From Flavimarina sp. Hel_I_48 (GTDB lineage Bacteria; Bacteroidota; Bacteroidia; Flavobacteriales; Flavobacteriaceae): a stretch of 64,000 nt of DNA. The notes beneath the pieces are model-generated. The model saw only the letters and a program-made list of their open reading frames with translations, ran no database searches and was not told the origin of the DNA. Within the stretch, counting starts at the first letter, position 1. The number at the start of each line of letters is the position of its first letter. The position numbers were made by a program, and so were the translations under genes. Below, piece after piece: positions 42,827 to 51,889 of this stretch. The stretch spans positions 72,001 through 136,000 of the forward strand of contig NZ_JPOL01000002.1 in assembly GCF_000733945.1 (NCBI RefSeq), in the 5' to 3' direction.

Positions 42827-44023
42827 ATGAAACTAGCACTAGTAACGGCATTTCCCCCCAGTAAAGTAACCCTGAATGAATATGGTTATCATCTAGCAAA
42901 GAATTTTGCGCAGAATGAAGAGGTTGACGAACTCATTCTAATTACAGATCATACGGAGGAAGAAAAAGTATTGGATTTTACTGCTCCCAACTGTAAGATT
43001 ACCGTGAAAAACTGCTGGAAGTTCAATAGTTACAAAAACGTATTGAGTATTTACAATTGCGTAAAAGAAGCAAAACCAGATGCCATTTTATTCAATTTAC
43101 AGTTCATGAAGTTTGGGGATAAAAAAATTCCCGCAGCATTGGGCCTAACCCTACCCATGCTTTTTAAACTTAAGGGAATACCCACCATAGTACTCCTACA
43201 TAATATTATGGAACAGGTAGATCTGGGCAATGCAGGTTTCACCAAAAACAGAATACTGCAAAGAATATTTAATGGGATAGGAACGCAATTGACTCGGGTC
43301 ATCCTACAAGCGGATACCGTAGCCCTCACAATAGGAAAATACGTAGGTGTAATAAAAGATAAATATAAGGTAGATAATGTCATTCAAATTCCGCACGGGT
43401 CCTTTGAAACCGTTGAGAAGCCCAATTTTGACCTGCCGGAAGGGCCAAAAAAAATCATGACTTTTGGTAAATTTGGAACCTATAAAAAAGTCGAGATCCT
43501 TATCGAAGCGGTCGAACTTTTAAGGATCACGACAGATCATGAGCTAGAAATAGTTATCGCAGGTACTGATAGTCCCAATACACCTGGATATCTGGAAAGT
43601 GTTAAGCAAAAGTATGAACACGTTAAAAACCTCACTTTTACAGGTTATGTAGAAGAAGAAGATGTCCCGCGATTATTTGGCGAGAGTACGGTGGTTGTTT
43701 TTCCTTACACCTCGACCACGGGAAGTTCTGGTGTGTTGCACCAGGCCGGTAGCTACGGCAAAGCTGTAATCATGCCTTCTCTTGGCGATCTCGCGCTCCT
43801 TGTTGAAGAGGAAGGCTATACAGGGGAATTTTTTCAACCGGAAAATGTCAATTCCCTATGCCGTTCTTTAGAAAATATTGTTGAAAATGACCGCTACAGA
43901 AGAAATATCGGTCAGATAAATTATGAAGCTTCCTGCAGTTTGCCCATGGAAAAAGTTGCACAATTGTATATTGATGAGTTCGCAAGATTAGCAGAATCAA
44001 AAACTAGTCTGGAATATGCATAA
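42827..44023 (+). CDS. GT4-type glycosyltransferase
   Basis: This 398-residue enzyme is taken from the ATG at 42827 (MKLALVTAFPPSKVTLNEYG), which gives a normal GT-B N-terminal strand. The C-terminal donor domain has KIMTFGKFGTYKKVEILIEA (about 205-225), VIAGTDSPNTPGY and the acidic pocket around VVFPYTSTTGSSGVLHQAGS with a retaining-type arrangement. It probably transfers sugars from a nucleotide donor in the cytoplasm, building the chain moved by the flippase. It ends 170 nt before the stop of the convergent glycosidase gene. No strong terminator is visible in between. Confidence 0.9.
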   Translation: MKLALVTAFPPSKVTLNEYGYHLAKNFAQNEEVDELILITDHTEEEKVLDFTAPNCKITVKNCWKFNSYKNVLSIYNCVKEAKPDAILFNLQFMKFGDKKIPAALGLTLPMLFKLKGIPTIVLLHNIMEQVDLGNAGFTKNRILQRIFNGIGTQLTRVILQADTVALTIGKYVGVIKDKYKVDNVIQIPHGSFETVEKPNFDLPEGPKKIMTFGKFGTYKKVEILIEAVELLRITTDHELEIVIAGTDSPNTPGYLESVKQKYEHVKNLTFTGYVEEEDVPRLFGESTVVVFPYTSTTGSSGVLHQAGSYGKAVIMPSLGDLALLVEEEGYTGEFFQPENVNSLCRSLENIVENDRYRRNIGQINYEASCSLPMEKVAQLYIDEFARLAESKTSLEYA

Positions 44024-44193
44024 TAGGCCGTAAAGCCCTACTATATATCTTATATAAATGACCTATTTGATCTATTTTTTAAGGTTAAAATTGCTGAAAA
44101 TTGGTCTTAAAACAGGAAAATAGGTTTATAAATAATTTAAAAGTCGGATTATTACTGAACTGAAACGCGCGGTCCTGATTACAACGCTAGCAG

Positions 44194-45741
44194 CTAATTT
44201 ATATATTTAAAACTTGGTTTTCTGTGGCCTTCCGTGTCAAGAAAACCAAATTTCTTTTGTCTGGCTTTTCTCCAGGGAAGCCTTCCCACCACAGATGTGG
44301 GAACTTCATCAAAATCGTACAAGGTCCAGGACATAAACGACACTTGATCTTTGGAAAAGAAATCCTGCATATAGTTATGGTATTCCGCTTGATCTGCCTC
44401 ATTGTAACCCAGAGGATTTAAAAGCCCATTGTAGGAAGAAATCCCAAATTCCTGGAGGACAAGAGGTTTATTTATCGCTTCTTGTAACTCTGTATAAATT
44501 TCTAGAAACTGCTCTTTGTCTTTGTAATAATGGAAACTCACCAGATCCAATTCATCTTTAAGGTGGTGCGCAGCTTCGGGTGATGACCAGCCTACGGTTA
44601 GCAAATGGTTGGGATCAGTCCTTCGGATTTGTGGTATCAAAAATTTCAACCAGTTCAATACTTCTTCTTCTCCCCTACTTTTAAAATCCAGGTCAGGTTC
44701 ATTTTTGAGATCCCAGGCTATGATTGCCTCGTGATCCTTAAATCTCGATACGATCTGTCTCGCATGCTCGTGCGTCAGCGTCCAGTCAAGCACAGAGTAA
44801 TCGCCATAAAAATCAAAAAGGGTAACCACCACTTTGAGATTATTGGCCTGAGCGGCGTCTAAAGTCTTTTGCAATTTCACTAGCTTTTCTTCCTGTACAG
44901 CTGCCTTTCCAAAATCTTCATATTGCAGAAAAATCCTGATGGTGTTCAATCCCGCTTCAGCGATGATCTGGAGGTCCTCCGCAATGATTTCTGAATCAAA
45001 ACCCTCGCCAAACATATCCCAGGGCGTGTCTTTGGGATAATAATTGATCCCTTCTATAGGATAAACGCTTCCTTTGTAAAAGATTTTATTTCCTTTTATC
45101 TCCCAGTTTTTGGGCTTGCCCACGGCTTTCCCTATTTTCGTTCTCCTTTGCTTGCGAAGGTGCCTGATCCTCCAGAAGCCATCTTCTAGCAACATCATAA
45201 TCTTATAACTGCTGGTATCTGTACTTCGGTAAAGGATATCTTCTATCTCGCGGCCTTCAGAATATTCTATGACCTGATGATCATTGAAGACCACAAGCTG
45301 TCCATCTGCGCTGTAGAACAAAAGTTCAGGTTCATGATTTGTCGTGGTATTCGTAAAATGAAGCTTATGTTCTTCATTATAAGCAATGGCGTTATAAATA
45401 TTGACGCGGGCAGAATCTGTATAATAATCTTCTACGCCGTACTTTTTATTCGTTTCCAGCGCAAGGTTTTTGACATACCACGCATTTAAGTAGTCGCGCT
45501 CTATTTCCTCAAGGCTCTGCTGTTTCATGGGCCTTCCATCGTAATGGGTCGTATCCCAGGTGATCCTGGGCAGGTACATACGGCTGCTCTTTATTTCGGT
45601 ATGCAACATCGTAGAGCGATCTGCTCCCGTATTTAAAAACCCAAATACGGAACTGATTCCAAAAAGTATGAGTGCGTTAGCAGCTATAAAACTGATGATA
45701 AGTATGGCTCTATATAAGTTTTTATTGATTTTCCCCTGCAT
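44194..45741 (-). CDS. Membrane-anchored clan GH-A glycoside hydrolase
   Basis: This 515-residue protein has an N-terminal membrane helix (about 10-32), an NTF2/SnoaL-like region (about 62-180; RDYLNAWYVKNLALETN, EDGFWRIRHLRKQ) and a TIM barrel (about 195-515). The barrel begins PIEGINYYPKDTPWDMFGEG. The acid/base Glu is in AWDLKNEPDLDF and the nucleophile Glu in LVLQEFGISSYNG, the GH5/GH2-like clan GH-A arrangement. Anchored outside the inner membrane, it may trim or remodel the exported polymer, as glycosidases in Pel- and alginate-type loci do. The start overlaps the preceding gene by 20 nt, so it is the last gene of a three-gene operon. Confidence 0.87.
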   Translation of the reverse strand: MQGKINKNLYRAILIISFIAANALILFGISSVFGFLNTGADRSTMLHTEIKSSRMYLPRITWDTTHYDGRPMKQQSLEEIERDYLNAWYVKNLALETNKKYGVEDYYTDSARVNIYNAIAYNEEHKLHFTNTTTNHEPELLFYSADGQLVVFNDHQVIEYSEGREIEDILYRSTDTSSYKIMMLLEDGFWRIRHLRKQRRTKIGKAVGKPKNWEIKGNKIFYKGSVYPIEGINYYPKDTPWDMFGEGFDSEIIAEDLQIIAEAGLNTIRIFLQYEDFGKAAVQEEKLVKLQKTLDAAQANNLKVVVTLFDFYGDYSVLDWTLTHEHARQIVSRFKDHEAIIAWDLKNEPDLDFKSRGEEEVLNWLKFLIPQIRRTDPNHLLTVGWSSPEAAHHLKDELDLVSFHYYKDKEQFLEIYTELQEAINKPLVLQEFGISSYNGLLNPLGYNEADQAEYHNYMQDFFSKDQVSFMSWTLYDFDEVPTSVVGRLPWRKARQKKFGFLDTEGHRKPSFKYIN

Positions 45742-46918
45742 AAATAGCTTTCGTTAAACCCATTGCCTCGATACTAAAGGTATAGGATTTCCAGTAATTT
45801 TTATCTTTCGGAAGTTTGAAAACCGCAAATCCCCCTGCACTGGGTTCCATAAATGATTCGATAACTTTTAAATCGCTGTCCAGAACCCGCAATCTCACCG
45901 AAGCTCCATCAGGCACAAATTGACCCAGAAAACTTTCTAAAGGACCAGCGATGATCCTGTTTTCCCCTTTATCAGGCACAATGTCAAAATCCTTTACTAC
46001 GGATTCAAAAGCGATCGAAATGGAAGGACTTTTTGCCATTCCCGTAACATTGGCGCTGATTTGCCAGGTTTGGGGCTGTTCTGGATGAAGCATTTTTGCC
46101 GTGGCAACCCCGGAAATTGTGGTTGCGCTAGATTTTAATTTCATCCCGTTATCGTCTTCCATAACAAATTCAACAGAGGTGCCATCGCTTACCACATTGC
46201 CATAGGCATCTTGAATTGGAGAGGTCTTGATATCCACAACCTGGTTTCCATCCGCATAGTTGTGCTCCCTTTTTGTCGTGATAGAAAATTGAGTAGCAGT
46301 GGAGGGATAGACCTGACTTATCATTTCTTTTGCCTGTAGGGCTTTTGACGATGCAGAGATTGTAATATTGGCCGCTTTTTTCCTGGTATAGATATTCCTC
46401 CAGGCAAACATATTTTGCATGGGAATGCTGTCTTTCTCTAACTGTCCCTGAAAATATTCTGAGATTTCCACTTTTGTGCTGTCCTCCAGCGGATTATCTA
46501 ATTTGTCTGTGGGTATGGTCACAAGCATAGAATAATCACCCTCGCCTGCCTGAATACTAGTCGGTCCTAGATAATTTTCAATTGTTGCCGGCTCGTTCTG
46601 AGCCATGATTTGTATTTGACCAGACCTGTTTTTGTTTGCGGTAATAAGTTTCCACTCCAGAAGTCCGGTTTTTTTTTCTATAAATTCAGGTACTTCAAAA
46701 ATTTTTACGTTGTTCTCTAAGGGGGCTATTATTGTCTGTGCGTAAGCGTTTTTCAGCAACAACCTGGAAGACGCATTCGTATTGAGAAAATTAAATACAA
46801 TCTTATCACCCGCTACACTTCGCTCAGGTATTGATTCCTGAGAATACGCTGCAAATTCATGTATGTTTAGAAAACTAAACAGCAGTGTTATTCCTATACA
46901 AAATCGGTATCGTATCAT
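45722..46918 (-). CDS. Periplasmic protein with a Big1/invasin-like Ig domain
   Basis: This 398-residue protein has a signal peptide (about 1-26, ending YSQ). Residues 220-300 match the bacterial Ig-like (Big_1) pattern: DAYGNVVSDGTSVEFVMEDD, then SGVATAKMLHPEQPQTWQIS. The other parts are beta-rich, with no enzyme motif. It probably has a structural or polymer-binding role. It starts in an ATGA overlap with the large membrane protein gene and overlaps the glycosidase gene by 20 nt, so the three products are likely made together and may form a complex. Confidence 0.7.
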   Translation of the reverse strand: MIRYRFCIGITLLFSFLNIHEFAAYSQESIPERSVAGDKIVFNFLNTNASSRLLLKNAYAQTIIAPLENNVKIFEVPEFIEKKTGLLEWKLITANKNRSGQIQIMAQNEPATIENYLGPTSIQAGEGDYSMLVTIPTDKLDNPLEDSTKVEISEYFQGQLEKDSIPMQNMFAWRNIYTRKKAANITISASSKALQAKEMISQVYPSTATQFSITTKREHNYADGNQVVDIKTSPIQDAYGNVVSDGTSVEFVMEDDNGMKLKSSATTISGVATAKMLHPEQPQTWQISANVTGMAKSPSISIAFESVVKDFDIVPDKGENRIIAGPLESFLGQFVPDGASVRLRVLDSDLKVIESFMEPSAGGFAVFKLPKDKNYWKSYTFSIEAMGLTKAIYAGENQ

Positions 46919-49900
46919 TTTGGATTGCCTATATACGTATTCAGTTCAATCTTTAAAAAATCATATCCCTCTCCCTCTAATTTTTGCATACTCAAGGTCT
47001 CGTGGGAGGAATCGCGGTTGGGAATTACCTTACCGGCGATCTCCTTATTGGGCAAACCGTTTATATAAATATTTTCCATACTCTCGTTGATAATACGAAC
47101 ATCCTGCACATCTTCGAGAGTCCGCTCAAAGCCCTGTTTTCGCTGTACCCTTATACCTTCCTGTAAATATTGATGGTCTACCCATTGCAATACTTCTTCT
47201 TGATCATAGTACGAATAAATAAGCTGTGGGATCGTTACTTCCTGAATACCATAATTGAATAGTTTTCCCTCTAATTTCCCATTTTCCACTCTTAGTTCAT
47301 TGATGGAAACACTTTTATAAAGATCTGTGGTCGCAACGTTTCCTGCGCATTGCAGGTTGAACTTCACCGGTTCTGCCAAAAGCTCAATGGGCGTAAACTC
47401 ATCTGGATTGAAGGTTTCTGGCACAGCGCTATCTTTTTTCAGCCAGGCAATCCCCTCAAAATCCACACGGAAACTACTAATTTCCTTCGGCATCAGTTTG
47501 TGTTTTAGCACCTGCCGTGCATTGTAAGTGGCCAATTCCTGATTGTTTTCATCATACAACGTCCCTTTTATGACCACATCTGCAGGCGTATAATCCACAT
47601 TTTGTATTTCACCAATTATAGAATACCTGCCTTTAAATTTTACCAGCTTCGCCGAAAGCACTTCGAGTACCGGTTGTTTCAACACATCTTCATGATGGGT
47701 TTGTTGGGTAGTTATACGCCTGCGGCCGTGATTGAAAAATTTAGTGTCGTTTTGTGAAAATAGCTGGTCAGCAGGTAGATCAGTATCCTTTTCTGAAGGT
47801 TCAATAAACCATTTTCCATCAATTTTCAAAAGTTTATGTTCCGCTTTTTTATCAATAACTTCTATAGGCGTCACCCAACTCGTATATGCGTCAGCGACCG
47901 CAACAGAGTCGTTTACATTTCTTATATCCACGTGTATGCTGTCCAGTTTAGCATAGGAGCTTAAAATACCATCGGTCACCGATACTTCAAGCATGAATTG
48001 GGCGATCGTTTTACCGCCATCAGGATCAAGATAGGAATGCGCCCGTTCAAATTCCTTAAAATCTACCGCGTCATAATAGGCTTTTACCACATTTTCCTGA
48101 GACACCTGATCCTTATTATCCATATAAATATAATACAGGGAAATCAAGATAATAATGGAAAGCAGCAATGCATACAATTGATTGATTTTTAAGACCCGGG
48201 AAGGGAATCCCCTATAGTCGATCTTAAAGTTCATAAAATCTGGCTTTACAGGATTTCCCGTCTTTAAAGTATTGAACCAGATAAGTTGTAAATTGATAAA
48301 AATGGCTATAATAACGGTAGAAATGGGAATTATTCCCCACATAATTTTTAAAAAAACCGGCACGTCCTGAATACCTATGATCTTGGAAAGAGGCGGGATA
48401 TTTAGCTTTTCCCAGACCAATATCCCGTTTTCCAATTGCTGCAACCGTTGCCAACCACTGAAGTATAAGAGCGGATCGTAAAATTTATCGTTTGAAAATA
48501 TATATTTGAGATTGTATTTTTCGGGAACGGCCAGGAATTGCTGCAGCGACCCTATACCTTCAACACCCCGGAATTTTGAATTCTCCAGCCTTTCTATAGC
48601 CCTTGTGGTCAACTCTGGAAGGCGACGGGCAGAATGGTAATTACCATCTACGGTCATTGCCCTGGTTTGTGCAGAAAGCCATGCCATCTGATCACCAAAA
48701 CCCAGGGTCAAAAACCTCCAGTGGTCGTGCTGGTCTTGATTTAGAAAATTCACGATGGGCAACATTTTAATGCTTTGCGGCTGCATGGGCCTAAAATGCC
48801 CCATACTCAGGGTAAACACAGCTATGAAAAGAAAAAAACCAACGATCAACGCTCCCAAAACCCGGTGATAGACAGCCCCAAATTTCTCCTGTAGCATCAC
48901 TTTCAGATCCCCTTCGGCAAATCTATAGCCGAACTCTCCAAACATGGGCAATGCCATTATAGAACCCCAGAGTGTGAAACGGTCAAGGGTAAGGATATTA
49001 AAAGCCGTATCTCCTAAAAGCATTTTGGGTATAGGTGTTGTTCCCCCGGTACCCAGTATAAAAAGTAAGGAAAAGGACAGTCCAAAAAATAAGTATCGCT
49101 TTGAATAAAATCGGTATAAAAAATAGGGAAATAGAAAAAACAAAATACCCCACGGAATAATAAAAAATACAAGTCCGGAAGAGGTTATCTCAATAAAACT
49201 ATCCCGACTTCCGTGAGGAATGGGCACCTGTGTGATAGGGTTCTTTTTTGTATTAAACCAATACGGAAGTATACATAAAACAATCACCATTAAGGAGGTA
49301 AGGCCAAAAACGATGATCCTCTTGAATAGTTTTATAAATGAATTGAGAAAAACTTTAAATGTTATGCCTTTATACGCGCCTACCTGTTCATAGGAAACAT
49401 CCATAACGACCATTCCTATTAATGGGAAAATAAAGAATATCATCCCAAAAATGGGAGTCACATGATGCGATGTAACGGTTACGGCCAATAAAGAAATGGC
49501 CCTGATAAAGTATTTTTTGCTACCGGTTTTAATAAACAAATAGATCTCGGGTAGGCAATGCATAAGAACAGAAACACCAACGATACTTGGTAACTGTCCA
49601 AAAATATGAAGGGTCTCTACAAATGAAGATGAAAAAACGGCCAGGAGTGCCGCATAACCCGCTGTTTTCCTGGAGCCGGTCATCATTAAACTGAACCGGT
49701 AAACCCCCGTTATAAAGAGTATAATCCCAATGATCGCAACGAAAAACATACCGAATTTGAGTCCGCCTATATAAGACAGAAGCGCAATGGCCTGATGTAC
49801 GAGCGGTGGATATCCCATAACCGTAAAACCGGTGTACCATCTATAGTTCCACGGTTCAAACCAGCTATGCGAATAATGCTCTGCAAAAAATAGATGGATC

Positions 49901-50004
49901 AAGGCATCATAGGTGGTTTCTAACGTAAAAAATATCGTAGAAGAATGAAATACAACCCCAATAATCAGAGCGGCAATAAGATATTTATTAGTCGTTTCTT
50001 TCAT
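46915..50004 (-). CDS. Large PTPS-related polytopic membrane protein
   Basis: This 1029-residue protein has about 12-13 membrane helices in the first half (about 8-600). The first extracytoplasmic loop, with FAEHYSHSWFEPWNYRWYTG, is typical of the '6-pyruvoyl-tetrahydropterin synthase-related' membrane family, which resembles GT-C/YfhO-type glycosyltransferases. Residues 440-530 hold a soluble loop. After a helix near 608-625 there is an NTF2-like domain (about 636-750; VVKAYYDAVDFKEFERAHSY, LKIDGKWFIEP) and beta-rich regions to the end. It may be the polymerase or translocating synthase of the locus (inference). Confidence 0.8.
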   Translation of the reverse strand: MKETTNKYLIAALIIGVVFHSSTIFFTLETTYDALIHLFFAEHYSHSWFEPWNYRWYTGFTVMGYPPLVHQAIALLSYIGGLKFGMFFVAIIGIILFITGVYRFSLMMTGSRKTAGYAALLAVFSSSFVETLHIFGQLPSIVGVSVLMHCLPEIYLFIKTGSKKYFIRAISLLAVTVTSHHVTPIFGMIFFIFPLIGMVVMDVSYEQVGAYKGITFKVFLNSFIKLFKRIIVFGLTSLMVIVLCILPYWFNTKKNPITQVPIPHGSRDSFIEITSSGLVFFIIPWGILFFLFPYFLYRFYSKRYLFFGLSFSLLFILGTGGTTPIPKMLLGDTAFNILTLDRFTLWGSIMALPMFGEFGYRFAEGDLKVMLQEKFGAVYHRVLGALIVGFFLFIAVFTLSMGHFRPMQPQSIKMLPIVNFLNQDQHDHWRFLTLGFGDQMAWLSAQTRAMTVDGNYHSARRLPELTTRAIERLENSKFRGVEGIGSLQQFLAVPEKYNLKYIFSNDKFYDPLLYFSGWQRLQQLENGILVWEKLNIPPLSKIIGIQDVPVFLKIMWGIIPISTVIIAIFINLQLIWFNTLKTGNPVKPDFMNFKIDYRGFPSRVLKINQLYALLLSIIILISLYYIYMDNKDQVSQENVVKAYYDAVDFKEFERAHSYLDPDGGKTIAQFMLEVSVTDGILSSYAKLDSIHVDIRNVNDSVAVADAYTSWVTPIEVIDKKAEHKLLKIDGKWFIEPSEKDTDLPADQLFSQNDTKFFNHGRRRITTQQTHHEDVLKQPVLEVLSAKLVKFKGRYSIIGEIQNVDYTPADVVIKGTLYDENNQELATYNARQVLKHKLMPKEISSFRVDFEGIAWLKKDSAVPETFNPDEFTPIELLAEPVKFNLQCAGNVATTDLYKSVSINELRVENGKLEGKLFNYGIQEVTIPQLIYSYYDQEEVLQWVDHQYLQEGIRVQRKQGFERTLEDVQDVRIINESMENIYINGLPNKEIAGKVIPNRDSSHETLSMQKLEGEGYDFLKIELNTYIGNPK

Positions 50005-50030
50005 TTAGTTTAAGTGGGATACCTATTTGA

Positions 50031-50038
50031 CAAAAATA
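50031..50038 (-). promoter_or_regulatory. Candidate -7 box for the membrane-protein operon
   Basis: On the minus strand TATTTTTG matches TAnnTTTG, 27 nt upstream of the start at 50004. The nearest TTG is 25 nt further upstream. Confidence 0.35.
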
Positions 50039-50144
50039 ACATAGAATAAAGGAAAATACCCTACAATAAACGTTATATATTGCATTTTAACCATGTTTAT
50101 TGGTAAAAAAACTGATTTTTTATCTTTATAAGGCATCTAATACT

Positions 50145-50152
50145 TACATTTG
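50145..50152 (+). promoter_or_regulatory. Candidate -7 box for the receiver-GT2 gene
   Basis: TACATTTG is a perfect TAnnTTTG match, 23 nt before the ATG at 50176. The box overlaps a possible GTG start at 50152, which argues for the ATG start. Confidence 0.45.
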
Positions 50153-50175
50153 TGTTAAATCATATTCCATTCACT

Positions 50176-51396
50176 ATGAAAATCTTAGCAATTGATGATC
50201 AGCAATTAGTTCTTCTGCCCTTAGAGAAAAGATTACAGGAAAGCGGCTATGATATTATGACCAGCACGCAGGCAAATGAAGCGATAACGATATTCAAAGA
50301 ATTTAAACCTGATCTGCTCATCATAGATATAAATATGCCTCATGCTAACGGTCTGGAGATTATCAGGACGATCAGAAAGGAAATGAAGGATGAGACACCT
50401 ATAATGGTGCTTTCGGGAAACACAGATGAAAGTCTTATTGTAGAGAGTTTTGAACTGGGTATCCAGGATTTTATGAAAAAACCTTTAAGTCTTGATGAGG
50501 TTAGTGCCCGGGTAAAGCGCTTGATTGGTACTGTGGGAAATGCTATTAAAAAACCTTTGTCGCAGAATTCCATTCTTCAAAATAGATGTGTGGGAGTGGT
50601 TATTCCCTGCTACAATGAAGAAAATAGGCTGAAATCAAAAGAATTTATTGATTTTGTCGAAAGAAATTCTGGTTATCATTTGTGCTTTGTAAATGATGGA
50701 AGTACCGATAAAACCATAGATGTACTGCAAAAATTAAAGGAAGGAAGGGAGCATTACATCAGCATTTACGATTGTGATAAGAATGGCGGTAAAGCCGAAG
50801 CGGTTAGGCAGGGTTTATTGCATATCTCAAAATTTGACGATCTGGACTATGTAGGGTTTCTGGATGCGGATTTGTCAACTGATTTTGAAGATTTTGATGA
50901 TCTAGTAAAGACCATAGAATCTACCGATTTTCAAATTGTCAACGGTTCCAGAATATCCCGAATGGGCGCCAATATCACAAAGGAAAGCGCGAGAAAAGTG
51001 ATAAGTATGACCATTAATTTTATCATTGTCTCCATTTTGGGAATGCCTTTTAAAGATACCCAGTGTGGGGCAAAAATCATGAGAAAAGAACTCATTCCCA
51101 TAGCCTTTGATAAACCGTTTATTACCAAATGGCTTTTTGATGTTGAAATCTTTATGAGGATGAAAAATCATTTCGGTAAACAAAAAGCGCAGGAAATCAT
51201 TTGTGAACAACCTTTAAAAAGATGGATTCATGCAGATGGTTCAAAATTGTCGATGCGGGATTCCATGCAAATAGGTTTTCAGTTATTTAAAATACATGCG
51301 GAGTATTCCTTTAAAAAGGATGACAATAAGAAAGTGCGAGATTTAAAGCCTGAATCTCGAAGTACAATAAGCGTCCAACCGCAAAACGTCGATTAA
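50176..51396 (+). CDS. Response-regulator receiver fused to a GT2 glycosyltransferase
   Basis: This 406-residue protein joins a full receiver domain (1-122; pocket IDDQQ, phospho-acceptor Asp51 in LLIIDINMPHANG, Ser in MVLSGNTDE, Lys in FMKKPL) to a GT2 domain (about 138-385). The GT2 part has VVIPCYNEENRLKSKEF, FVNDGSTDKT, the metal-binding DAD at 230-232 in FLDADLSTD, and FKDTQCGAKIMRKELIP, which resembles dolichyl-phosphate glucosyltransferases (DPM1/ALG5 type). No membrane helix follows. Phosphorylation could therefore switch sugar transfer directly. The adjacent kinase and CheY-like pair could be the source of phosphate. Confidence 0.93.
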   Translation: MKILAIDDQQLVLLPLEKRLQESGYDIMTSTQANEAITIFKEFKPDLLIIDINMPHANGLEIIRTIRKEMKDETPIMVLSGNTDESLIVESFELGIQDFMKKPLSLDEVSARVKRLIGTVGNAIKKPLSQNSILQNRCVGVVIPCYNEENRLKSKEFIDFVERNSGYHLCFVNDGSTDKTIDVLQKLKEGREHYISIYDCDKNGGKAEAVRQGLLHISKFDDLDYVGFLDADLSTDFEDFDDLVKTIESTDFQIVNGSRISRMGANITKESARKVISMTINFIIVSILGMPFKDTQCGAKIMRKELIPIAFDKPFITKWLFDVEIFMRMKNHFGKQKAQEIICEQPLKRWIHADGSKLSMRDSMQIGFQLFKIHAEYSFKKDDNKKVRDLKPESRSTISVQPQNVD

Positions 51397-51563
51397 ATCA
51401 GAACATATTACCGTTTGAATTATGTAATTTTAGCAATTCAATTTACCGTTTTACTTACTTATATTGTTAAAATATAATACTGATTTAATGATAAATTAAA
51501 TTTAAAATGAAGAGTTTTCTGAAATTATACCCATAAATTAGAGAAAACTTAAAATCTAATCCT

Positions 51564-51719
51564 ATGAGTACTCCAGAGAAAAGTCACAATAATGAAGATC
51601 AGAATAATAAAACAAGTCTTAAGGAGCAGGCGATAAATAAAGAAAAAACGCAGGGCAAGGATATCAATCATCAGGTAAAAGAACAAAGGGAGCAACATCA
51701 ACCCAGGGATACTGCCTAA
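51564..51719 (+). CDS. Small hydrophilic protein (51 residues)
   Basis: The frame from the ATG at 51564 encodes 51 residues, starting MSTPEKSHNNEDQNNKTSLK and ending QPRDTA. It is rich in Gln, Asn, Glu and Lys with no hydrophobic core, so it is probably disordered. It is followed 21 nt later by a strong terminator, so it is a self-contained transcription unit. I do not recognise the family. Small hydrophilic proteins of this type are often stress-induced, but that is only a guess. Confidence 0.6.
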   Translation: MSTPEKSHNNEDQNNKTSLKEQAINKEKTQGKDINHQVKEQREQHQPRDTA

Positions 51720-51740
51720 ACGTAAAAAAAGGAACTATTG

Positions 51741-51766
51741 AAAAGACCGCGTTGCGGTCTTTTTTT
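51741..51766 (+). terminator. Intrinsic terminator after the small protein gene
   Basis: AAAAGACCGC and GCGGTCTTTT form a perfect 10-bp stem with loop GTT, followed by further T residues. Confidence 0.95.
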
Positions 51767-51845
51767 ATGTCTAATACTGACGCTTCGCTACTATCCTTAT
51801 ATTATATTTCACTGACTTAAACGCCAAATTTTCAATATGAAAATG

Positions 51846-51860
51846 GATAAGAACCTTATC
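51846..51860. promoter_or_regulatory. Inverted repeat upstream of the M15 peptidase gene
   Basis: GATAAG and CTTATC are perfect arms separated by AAC, 29 nt before the ATG. It could be an operator; there is no T-run. Confidence 0.3.
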
Positions 51861-51889
51861 TTGCATGCTCCAAAAAACTGCCATTAACT

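Noticed and set aside
39066..44023. Assignment of the TPR protein, GT4 and flippase as PelB, PelF and PelG
   Set aside because: Lengths and barrel type differ, and PelC-, PelD- and PelE-like genes are missing; only the general plan is shared.
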